From NCBI GenBank assembly GCA_964017155.1, contig OZ024865.1, positions 10,937,509 through 11,001,508 on the forward strand: a stretch of DNA of 64,000 nt, given 5' to 3'. Below are positions 38,281 to 48,900 of this stretch, one piece after another. Under the pieces are notes generated by a model. The model did no database searches. It had not been told where the DNA came from and saw only the letters and a program-made list of their open reading frames with translations. A program made the translations under genes and the position numbers. Within the stretch, counting starts at the first letter, position 1; each line of letters begins with the position of its first letter. Source of the DNA: Oasisia sp. SBJ-2009. Lineage: Eukaryota > Annelida > Polychaeta > Sabellida > Siboglinidae.

Positions 38281-38606
38281 AACACACACGACCATGCACT
38301 GGTGCAGGGCTCACTCCTATCATTGCTGTATCATTTCTACTCTACATAAACGACTTCGTTAATGCAACCCAATAGTTATATTCCGATGCAAATGACGTTA
38401 CTTAATATAATAATTAGTATTATTTGTGATGAACGTTTGACGATGTCGAGTCAGCACTGTCACTGACTGAGTCGACTCGAATTTAGCCTGTTTGAACACA
38501 CTTTTTAAAGTATGCTTCAGCGCTGCTGAGTGTACCCTTCTCTGGACATTGTCATGCTTGGCTACAGCTGGATGGTGCACGCCACTGCTCATATAATGTC
38601 TCAGAT

Positions 38607-38880
38607 TATAAAATGTTCAAGATCACATCACATAATGACTAAAAATAAACCTATATGCAACCAATCATGCATGCGTATTTTTCAAAAAGTAAATAAACAG
38701 TTTCAATTTTAGCAGTAAATAAATAACATAAGACACTTTAAAACAAATTGGCAATACATTTTTGTGGAATCGTGAAATCTAACCACTTTAATGCATATTG
38801 CAGTTTTAAAAATATGCATGCATGATTGGTTGCATATATGTTTATTTTTAGTCATGTGATGTGATCTTGAACATTTTATA
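38607..38880. mobile_element. MITE, 274 bp
   Basis: Terminal inverted repeats of about 72 bp start TATAAAATGTTCAAGATCAC and are near-perfect (38,607-38,678 and about 38,812-38,880). The TA at the ends fits a mariner/Tc-type TA target. It abuts the right end of the giant palindrome. Confidence 0.75.
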
Positions 38881-39860
38881 CAGACGATCTATGTACAATT
38901 ATTTTGCTTTAAGAGGAATGTTTTAATTTTTGTATCCCAAGAATTCATTGATTTTTTATATACAGCATGTATTTCAATTTAGCCACAGCCACGCAAGATA
39001 GATTGGATTTTGGATTATTTTTATTTTTACAATAAATTGTTATTGAATGAGGATTAATTGTATGTCTACTGTGCTTCAACAATGAACTAGGCAACAGTGT
39101 TTGCTTAATCAATCCAGTTCAGAGGTAATGGCGGCCACATGAGTTATACCACAAAGAATTGTACTGGGTCCAGTTATGTTCATATTATACTTAAAGGCCA
39201 GTATTAAAACAATAAAATTATGTGCTATTTATAGAGGACATCAATATGTTTCACACACAACTGCTACAGGCTTATTCAAGAAGTAAATTCAGAATACAAT
39301 AAAATATCAGTATGGATTCATTTCAACAAAACATCACTGAACATAACTAACATTATCTTTTCACATTTACTCCTGAAGGTAAGACGATGATCATTATGTT
39401 ATTTTAATAAATGTAACAAATATATATTATGTTACTTCAGTAAAGTCTGTAATTATTTAAACGTAGACTAGAGGAAACTGGTCAGTATAATATAAAGATT
39501 GTTAATGTATAAGTCATTATTTTCCTCCTGTGTACGCGTTAAATGCATATTTAAGCCACTTATCACACAACAAATTACAAAACTTTGTTATGCCAAACTT
39601 GGTGCAACTATTTATTTATCCATCCAATTACTATTAATATTAAGGATAAATAAACAATACAGCTTTGTATACGAAGCAATAACTACTATATTTTTATTTA
39701 CTAAAGATGTAGCAGTAAATCCTAGCACAATCAATCGTAACCAGTGACAGCGCTTTGTTATCCGCTGTCACTGGTCCAATTAGTCCGTGCTATAACGCTC
39801 AAACTCCCAAATACACGTGAGCAACAACCAGCGTAGCTAGCTAGCGCTGTCGCGCGCGCC
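38881..39860. other. AT-rich interior of the 5.7-kb transposon
   Basis: No gene recognised. Around 39,160 a short stretch reads PQRIVLGPVMF, reminiscent of an RT motif-B block, but nothing else supports it. Near 39,745-39,775 GCGCTTTGTTATCCGCTGTC lies by a short inverted repeat with CAGTGACAGCG. Confidence 0.4.
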
Positions 39861-40024
39861 TCTAGATGCGCGCATGCGCAGAAACGTCAATCGGAACGTT
39901 TTTAACGACCGGAAAAATGTAAGCGCGACCATCGTAGGTAGCGCTTACGTTTATCCCCTAGATACGCGCATGCGCAGAAACGTCAATCGGAAAGGTTTTA
40001 ACGATCGGAAAAATGTAAGCGCGA

Positions 40025-41078
40025 CACCGTCCCCATTATGGTGCATCGTCCGCCGGTCTGCAAGAGACAGCGAGTGAACGTTGTGTACGTGAAGACCCAC
40101 AAGTGTGCTTCCGAAACAACTCGATTTATCCTCTACAGGTTTGCTCGACGCAATAAGCTCTCGATCCATCACCCTCGCCCCGGTCGATACACCCTCTGTT
40201 ACCCTTACCCGTTGGAGGCGCGCTGTTTCAGTCCGAATACGACACCGCTTAACGTAATTTTGCACCATTTCGTCTTCAACGATGACGTCATATCACGTGT
40301 CATGCCACACAACACTGTTTACGTCACAAGCATCCGGGAACCGTTCAGTCGATTGAAATCCGCGTTTAACTTCTATTCACTGCGAAAACGGTTACCGAAT
40401 CTAGCTAACTTTGCCGAACCCCTGATGGAGTATCTACGAGACATCCCTAAGTACGAGACGATGTATACATCTCCCTATTACAAGCACTACAAGAAGTGTA
40501 TGGGCAGCTTTAGCTTCACGCACAATACTCTGGCGTTCGAACTCGGATTGCCGACTGGCTTCCACGTGAACACGATCGACCAAACGAACAACGCCGCTTA
40601 CATCCGGCACTGGATCGACGCTCTGCAGCGTCGGTTCAGCCTCGTTATCATCGCGGAGTATTACGTTGAGTCGTTAGTGCTATTTCGACGACTCATGTGT
40701 TGGAAGATAGAAGATATCCTTTATATGAAACTTAATGTCAAGAGTTATAAACATAAAGACAAGCAGATCGACTCGACCTACATAAACAATTTCAAGCATT
40801 ACAACCAACCAGAATATGTACTTTACAATCACTTTAATAACACACTTTGGCGGCGTATAGCTGAAGAACCGGACGACTTCCAAGATGAACTGAATAGATT
40901 CAAAGAATTGCTGAGCGAAGCAACTGGGTTTTGCACGGACGCAAAAGAAAATGATGTATACTGGTTTCGCTCCTCCAAGTGGAACGGAGAATTATCGATT
41001 ACAGCTAAATGGTGTGCTATGAAATTATCATCCTGGAAAGCGAGAAGTGTTGCCAACAGTAGTGTGCCTGGTTGTTGA
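40025..41078 (+). pseudogene. Galactose-3-O-sulfotransferase-like gene, copy 2, catalytic part
   Basis: Open from the transposon boundary to the stop at 41,076-41,078. The first internal ATG is at 40,038. It carries the PAPS-binding loop VYVKTHKCASETTRF, the conserved stretch YTLCYPYPLEARCF, the 3'-phosphate-binding motif TSIREPFSRLKSAFNFY, and a cysteine-containing C-terminus ending SVANSSVPGC. Without the N-terminal anchor it could not be placed in the Golgi membrane. The reading frame entering from the 5' part would be continuous if the insertion were absent, so the gene was probably intact until the transposon arrived. Confidence 0.85.
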
Positions 41079-41268
41079 ATATTATGGTATAAGTGTAATT
41101 GAATTACGTAAGACGAGTTACTCGCCAAAGGGCGTAGCATACTTCGTGAATGTTCTACCTCTATTTTGTAAACACCGTTCGTATTGACTCGTCCGTCGCT
41201 TGAACTGTTGCCTAGCAACAACATCCGTCAAACCTTCAAAGTGGCTGCCGGACATTTTGAAAATTCCG

Positions 41269-41573
41269 TCGAATGAAATGAAATGAAATGAAATGAAATG
41301 AAATGAAATGAAATGAAATGAAATGAAATGAAATGAAATGAAATGAAATCAAATCAAATCAAATCAAATCAAATCAAATCAAATCAAATCAAATCAAATC
41401 AAATCAAATCAAATCAAATCAAATCAAATCAAATCAAATCAAATCAAATCAAATCAAATCAAATCAAATCAAATCAAATCAAATCAAATCAAATCAAATC
41501 AAATCAAATCAAATCAAATCAAATCAAATCAAATCAAATCAAATCAAATCAAATCAAATCAAATCAAATCAAA
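41269..41573. repeat. (ATGAA)n to (ATCAA)n pentanucleotide array
   Basis: About 15 ATGAA units followed by about 45 ATCAA units, with one clean switch at about 41,348. The inverted duplicate of this locus (near 57,560-57,580) has only three or four units. Confidence 0.95.
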
Positions 41574-42040
41574 TGTTATTGAGTAACAACAACCTTACAT
41601 TCTTCACTTTATAATATCCCACGGTGTATGTATACTGTTTTTATATACCGTTAGTGTATTATTACGATTGTTTGAGTAAATCGTTGTTATGTATACGTGT
41701 TTATTCCTAGTGTATATGTATGATTATAATTAATACTTAGATATGACCATTAATTTTGTTTTGTCAAATATTTCACAGGTGTAGACACTTATAAGTATTC
41801 AACTTCAGGTCGACTGCTTTTCAACAAAATCAATTACACATTTTTATGTAGGTACCATTCGGCTATTACTATAAAATCCGAAGCGTTATCTTAGCTATTG
41901 CACTAAGGAGGTATTTGTCTCGCGTCTCCGCCTCCCGTCGCCAGTAGCGACACCGTGTAGATTTACAGAGAACGTGCAACTCGTAAACAAGATGGTGACT
42001 ATTTTCAACTGATAAGGCGAGTCCATGGATTCGGCTGTCA
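41574..42040 (+). repeat. Duplicated 3' flank of sulfotransferase copy 2
   Basis: Reverse complement of 57,110-57,560, with shared blocks such as GGAGGTATTTGTCTCGCG and GGTACCATTCGGCTATTACT. From 42,040 to 43,049 no repeat or gene was recognised. Confidence 0.8.
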
Positions 42041-43049
42041 CAGATTATGTTCAATTGTTGCGTAGGGAGTGACAACTGATGGAAACTATCTAAAACAATG
42101 GTGAATAATTCGATTGTTGAAACCAATGGCCCGTTGGGCCAGTAAAATATGAAAACTGATGGCCCGAACTGTGCCGACACCCTCAAAACATGCGTCCGGC
42201 CATCGGGCCAGCGCTATTGTCGAGCCCTGGACCCGTAATACGAGAAGCGCTAACGAAACTTAACGTATTTCGTGATATTTATACATAATTGAATTCGTTA
42301 TCAAGACAAGGTGTCGTCACAGGAATCATATTGTAATTGACTGCCTTATCATTTGACTACACTATGTCTCCGAACTTACATACATTCAGCTCTCCAACAT
42401 AGTGTATTGTTATTTTGTGACGTGTCCAGTGATATTAATGAGTTGTTTCGTTTAACTGTCAAAATATCATTAAAGTACATGTTATATTAATTGATGACGA
42501 TCAACATTTCACAGTGACAGTAACCTACATATTTAAAACAACCTTTCCTACATCAGCGGGCATCACAACAAGAGGAAGCATTGTGTAATAGTAATTAGAC
42601 GTGCCAGGAATTACTATGTTCTACCAATTGTCGAGTATGTAGCATGCATTGGATATATGATGTGTAGTATTAAATGAACAGTTTTACGTGTGCTCAATAC
42701 ATGCAGGAATACCTTCCTTCTGCTAGACCGTTCTTTATCAATCAATTCCTAACAACTGCAATAACAGACGAGCCGAAATAATTATGGCGTTTCATTTCCA
42801 AACTTGGGCAAGATAACCAGGTTATTGGGACCTCAGCATTGCGGGAAACATAATTACCGATGACAAACAAAAAGCGGAAGCCTTAGGCAATCAAATCAAA
42901 AGTGTCTTCACACATGAAGGATATTCCGAGATGCCAAATCACGCAACCAAGGTATCTCCAATAGAGTATATAACATAGACAAATGGTTCGCTATAAGTGA
43001 AGGAAATCGCGACAACAATATGCCACATGTTTCTTCATATGCTTGTAGC

Positions 43050-44285
43050 AACAGTTGCTTTGCTTCTGATTACGAAGCACCTATAGTATGGTGGCACTTG
43101 TTCTGATGATGAAGCACCTATAGTATAGTGAAATTATTTATGAAGACGATGCACCTATAATATGGCGACATTGCTTCTGATGACGGAGCACCTATAGTGT
43201 GGTGATATTGCGTCTGACGACTTAGCAACTATGTTATGGTGATATTGCTTCTGATGAAGAAGCACATATATTATGGTTAAATTGTTTCTGATGACGGAGC
43301 ACCTATAGTATCGGGATATTGCATCTGATGACCGAGCATCTATAGTATCGTGGCATTGCGACTGATGACGGAGCACCTATAGTACTGGGACATTGCGTCT
43401 GATGACGGAGCACCTATAGTATCGTGGGATTGCAACTGATGACGCAGCATCTATATTATCGGGACAATTCTTCTGATGACGGAGCACCTTTAGTATGGTG
43501 ACATTGTTTCTTATGACGGAGCATGTATATTATGGTGACATTATACTATGGTGATATTGCTTCAGATGACGAAGCACTTATATTATGGTGACATTGCTTT
43601 TGATGCCGAAGCACCTATAGTATTGTGACAATGCTTCTGATGACAAAGCGTATATATTATGGTGACCTTGCCTCTACCGACGAAGCATCTATAATATGGT
43701 AACATTGCTTGTGATGACGGAGCACATTTTGTATGGTAGCATTACTTCTTATGACGAAGTACCTATAGGAGGATGACATAGCTTCTGACGACGAAGCACC
43801 TAGTGTATGGTGACATTGCTTCTGAAGACGAAGCACTTATAGTATGTTGACATTGTTTTTGATGACGAAGCACCTATTATATGGTGACAATGTTTCTGAT
43901 GACGGGGCGCCTATATTATGGTGACATTGCTTCTGACGAAGAAGCACTTATACTATGGAGACATTGTTTTTGCTGACGATGCACCTATACTATGGTGACA
44001 TTGCTTCTGATGACGGAGCAACTATAGTATGGTGACATTGCGTCTGACAACATAGTAATTATGGTATGGTGACATTGTTTCTCATGAAGAAGCACCTATA
44101 GTATGGTTACATTGTTTCTGATGACGGAGCACCTATAGTATCGTGACATTGCGTCTGATGACGAAGCACCTATTGTATCGTGACATTGCGTCTGACGAAG
44201 AAACACGTATAGTGTCGTGACATTGCGTCTGATTACGGAGCACATATGGTATGGTGGCATTGCTTCAGATGACGGAGCACCTATG
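43050..44285. repeat. 37-bp minisatellite, about 33 units
   Basis: Degenerate repeats of a unit close to GACATTGCTTCTGATGACGG followed by AGCACCTATAGTATGGT fill the stretch. Units differ by substitutions and a few indels. There is no long open frame through it, so it is not a coding repeat. Confidence 0.9.
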
Positions 44286-45302
44286 TACGAAATAGTGCTA
44301 TCTTTCAGTGTATCGGATGCTGTTTATGAATATGATAGGAATAATAAAACATGACATTAGGCAAAGTGATCGGTAAATGGTTTTGTGTAAATCATCGAGC
44401 GATATTTGTCCTCATTCGTATTGGTATTGTTTTCAAAAAAAAATGTAATTTAAAAACTACAGTCAAAATATACAATATTCAAGGATAGGCTGTCGATATA
44501 TACATTTTTGTGCAAGTAATAGGTAAAGTAAGTTACGGTTCGATATCATCTTCAAGTTGTCTGCTCTCAGCTATGCGAAATATATCAAGTTTTTTACACA
44601 GTCAAGTGTTTCAAAGTTATAAAAAATTATCTGTATTTGATATTATACATGAATTAAAATGATACATAACTTGTATATATAAAGACATTACAACATCCGT
44701 ACAGTTATAGGGATTTTTTGTCAGCTACTATACATTCAAGATATATTATGCCAACACATGATTAGTTACCATGAGTACACCCTACTTTCTATGCTACCTT
44801 TGTTTGTAAATATAATGTGGGTGTTTTCTGAGCAATGAGGCGATACATGTCTGTGTTTGTGTGAATCACTGATCTTGCACCCGTGTGGGTGGTTAATTTT
44901 GGAACATAATATGAATATTCGGGCATGCGAAATGGATAATTACATTGGATGCTGACATTCAACACAGTGAACTCGTGAACCTAATGTGAACCTAATGAAT
45001 TATTGTGTCGATATGTTGTCAGAGCTTTCATATAGACATGTATAATTTATGAATACATAAATTTACACGAAATGGTAACGTTATCAGGGCATTTAAGAGA
45101 GTTGACATTTCAAAAGAGTTGGCAATCCTCAAAACACATTTCTATTTGTCACACTAATTTGATTGACAATACAATCCTGGCATCATGACCGTACAATATT
45201 ACATATGGGTGCATGCAAAAGTACAACCCGCTTTCTTAGCAACTCCATAATACTTAATTTGTAGATGAAGTGTAATATATTGCATGTAATGTAAATTGTA
45301 GT
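44286..45302. other. AT-rich stretch, nothing recognised
   Basis: No open frame with protein features and no match elsewhere in the window. Confidence 0.5.
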
Positions 45303-45547
45303 TTAACTCATGTTAATTGATACAAAGTGTATGTTGTGGGCATTTATTTTATGATTGTGTAAGTTGTGCAGATAGTCACCTTGTTTGTAACCTTGGATTT
45401 ACATTGTTTACTCTGTAGTACCAATTACCTGCTTGCACTTATTATGAGGCAAGAACGGTGACAATGTTATACTCCTAATACACAATTTATTGAATGTGCT
45501 GCATGTTTCTAAGGAGGCCACATATGGCCTTAAACTAATCGTGTTAA

Positions 45548-45564
45548 AGATACTCAATCCACTC
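45548..45564 (+). repeat. Left terminal inverted repeat
   Basis: AGATACTCAATCCACTC directly after TTAA (45,544-45,547). Confidence 0.75.
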
Positions 45565-45921
45565 ATTCCCGTAAAAATCGTTTGCTCCTAGCGATTATTA
45601 GTCATTTCACAAAAAGCGGATGTATCAAATACTCATTAATGATTGTTTAGTTGGTTTATGCGTACATGTTACTTCATTTTTCTTAAATAAATAAAATAAA
45701 TAAGAACTATTTCGATTTTCGTTTCGACTGTATACACTAGAAACTCTATACGAAACCTAACTTTGGAAATGGAACTATGTTAGGAAACACGTCTGTTTCT
45801 TCTCGTTGGCGCGAGATCGACCCGCGTGATTGGTGCCTCGGAATCCTTCGACGCATGTGCTTGTGTTTGTTTTTCTTTCAATCTTTGGTGTGTACGTGTG
45901 GTCGCAGTTCTTTGTGCAATA

Positions 45922-48900
45922 ATGGGACGTCCACGGACGTATGCCACCAGTTCGGCGAAGAAACGAGCAAAGCAACTAAGAGAGAAACAGGTTCCGCGCG
46001 CGAGGATTTATTTAGGAAAATCGATGGATCTATGGAATAAAGCAAAAGAAACGGTTGAGCTCGGCCTCGGAGCCGGAGGCATATCAGATGCAGCCTTCGC
46101 AAAACTTCTACTCGACAGGTTAGTAATTTGTCAGCGTCAATCATTGTTATACTTTGTTGTATCAGTAAACGTATGAAATACTATAATGAAGTGGAATATG
46201 TTATGGTGAAAAACCGCGTAGATTTATTTTTGGCAATGCAGGCGATACCGATGCAGTGGCTGGGGTAATCGATGGCGGCATCGGCCTGGGCTGTGGCCAG
46301 TGTGGGATCTGTGCCTGCGCTCTTGTCTTGGTATCCCTTCGAAATGCATTATGTTAGCACTCAACCAGCAGTTTATTTTCTTTAAAATTATTACTGACAT
46401 TTCACACCATTATACAAATTTCATATTAATTTATGAATACTCAGAGTCAGATAAACAGTCACAATAAAGATGCATATGTAAGACATTTTGGAAAATGAAC
46501 ACATTGTAAAAACATTTTATTGAAAGCTGCAATCGGTAAAAAAGGTAATAAAGTAAAAAGTGCCCTGGGGGCTCGGTAACACAAGTTATTACTTATGTCC
46601 ATGCGTCTTTGTAATAATCTGAGTAGAAGACGCATCAACATGAAAATGAGCCATTCTTTTCGTAATACTTGCCAACAATATAAACTATATATATAAACAT
46701 ACTGAACATAGGTAATACATTAGGCCTTAGGATTACATAATGCAAAATCTCCATATATTTATTTAGTTACTATAACAAACAGTTTCTAAGATCTAAAAAA
46801 TGATATCAAATAGATGATATTAAAAACGGTATCCAGACATTTCGGTAAAGGACACTTTGGTAATGGACGTTTTGGTAACGGACATTTCGGTAATTGGACA
46901 TTTCGGTAATAGGACGTTTCGGTAATAGGACATTTTGGTAACAGACATTTTGGTAATAGGGCATCTTGGTAACATGCATTTTGGTAAAACCAATAAATAT
47001 TCTTTAAAGGCATTAATTAAAAGGCATTAATTTAAGATAAAAATGTATCGATAATGTAAAATTAAAATAAACAGTTGTATGTTCAGTCACATTTTAATTC
47101 AAACTCACATATATATATATATATATTATATATATATATATGTATGACATTATCTTACATGTGTCTGGATTTAAATGTGTCCTGCTAGTCACAGGTTGGC
47201 TGTAGTGGTTGACCACTCTAGCCACCACCAATGCTATTTGGAAGCCATGTTCCCTTCAGAGGCAAGCACCTTACACCATGCCTGACTGCAGGTGGGAAGC
47301 CAAGTTCCCTGTCTTCCCATCCTAATTTACAAATGGTTTAACTGACTGATATCTCAACTGGTTACCTCCTGATATGGCAGACTGGACTTAGTTGTTTTAC
47401 CGAAATGTCTTGTTACCAAAAAGTCCTGTTACCAAAAAGTCCTGTTACCAAAAAGTCCTGTTACCGAAATGTCCTGTTACCGAAATGTCAGTTACCAAAA
47501 TGTCCTTTACCAAAATGTCATGGATCCATTAAAAACATACAACATGGTGAGGACTTAACAAACATTTTGCAGTAAATATTTATCCCAAAGGTACTGTAGT
47601 TTTATCATGGGAGCTTGCAGGGTTGGCACGTTTATGTCATCTGGGCAGAAACCACGGAAGAAATATTTCTACCCATGAGCAGAAATACCTTTCTCCCCTA
47701 GCTGTGACAAGTACTTTTAGACCTCGGACTAGTAACAGTCCCTTTTACATAATAAAATCATTTAGGACTAATTATCGATAATGATGGACTACCAGCTAGC
47801 TAGAAATACTGTGCACCAGTCCCTACGGACAGTTGCCATCAGACTTGGACTCAAATTAATTTGTATTTTAAAGTGTAGAAATACTTTTTTTATAAAGTAT
47901 TTGTATTTGACCATTATGAATGAAAAGTATTTGTATTGAAATACTTTCTTAAAGTATTTCACAATTTAGATACTGACAACGTATTTAAAAAAAGTATGTT
48001 TCATGATCACATGTAATGCTTGCCAAACTGAAGGCCTTCACTGCAAATCATCTTTCAACAAACAAGTTATTTTGAATCTTCAAAATACCCATCAACTGTA
48101 ATGTAAGGTGACCTATTTAATTTTACAGACGTGGCTTATAGATTACAGTTAGAGAATGTCAGTGAGATTGCTGAGCCAAACGGCCTCTGCCATATTCGTA
48201 ACAGTAATGGAAATTTGCACATAAAGTTCTGTGAATAAGATTTCATTGACATATCATAAAATTGCTTGTATTTTATATTTGGTGTGCATTTGAAAATTAC
48301 TTGAAAATACAATCAAATACACATAAAAATGTCCAATAAAAGGTAAAGCATTGCCTGGCATAAACTGGCTCACTAAAAAGTCAGGAGTCAAGACAGAATG
48401 TTTGTCACACCTGGTCAACAGTGGGCAGGCACCACTGTGGAAATTGGCCTGCAGTGAAGGTGGTCAAACATTAGCATAAATATTTGAATGGGAAGCCATT
48501 GAATCTTATCTATAGTCATAAAGGCAGGTATTCACAGGGAAGGTGCTTTAAAGAAACCTGCTGTGTAAACATCCTGGGCAAAGACAAAGGAACCGAGGTT
48601 TCCTCTGGTGCATGGGAAGAGCTATCCACTAGTTGGTACAGTAGTGCAGATAAGGAGAGTCTAGTAAATCTGCCTGCCAATTACTCTACAGTAGGCAACA
48701 CACTTGAACCATAATGGAAAACCAGCCATGTATTTGAATCAAATTTCAAAAATGGCAGTGTAAATTAATAGTATTTCAATAAAACATTGCTGTGTATTTG
48801 AATTGGAAATTTGATTTGACCGAGTTGTATTTGCATTTTATTTGACCGAATTGTATTTGATCCCTAAATGTGTATTTGAACCCAACCCTTTTGTATTTGA

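Larger units (their letters stand above)
34497..38606. repeat. Giant palindrome, arms about 2 kb
   Basis: Left arm 34,497-36,541 and right arm about 36,606-38,606, spacer about 64 bp. Arms begin CTGAGACATTATATGAGCAG and hold about 360 bp of non-LINE sequence, then head-to-head LINE copies. They differ by scattered substitutions and small indels (paired coordinates drift by about 45). Confidence 0.9.
34281..40024. mobile_element. 5.7-kb TIR transposon interrupting sulfotransferase copy 2
   Basis: The left end TAGAGCTTACGTTTTTCCGG and the inverted right end TCGCGCTTACATTTTTCCGA form a TIR of about 55-60 bp, with a subterminal motif CGATTGACGTTTCTGCGCATGCGCG-like that occurs twice at each end (34,316, 34,415, 39,875, 39,968). 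CACCGT is present on both sides (34,273-34,278 and 40,025-40,030). An 8-bp duplication is possible with two mismatches. Copies 1 and 3 of the gene are uninterrupted here. No transposase is seen; the interior is filled by the palindromic LINE pair, a MITE and AT-rich sequence. Confidence 0.8.

Noticed and set aside
39100..39360. Possible RT remnant (PQRIVLGPVMF)
   Set aside because: A single short motif-like stretch without further RT blocks in the right order.
43050..44285. CRISPR-like array of 37-bp repeats
   Set aside because: Repeats are contiguous and degenerate, without unique spacers, in an animal genome. This is a minisatellite.
45826..45921. Earlier start for the transposase-like gene
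   Set aside because: The frame is open upstream to about 45,826, but the first codon there is GTG and the upstream residues are hydrophobic and Cys-rich, unlike the following basic region. The ATG at 45,922 is preferred.
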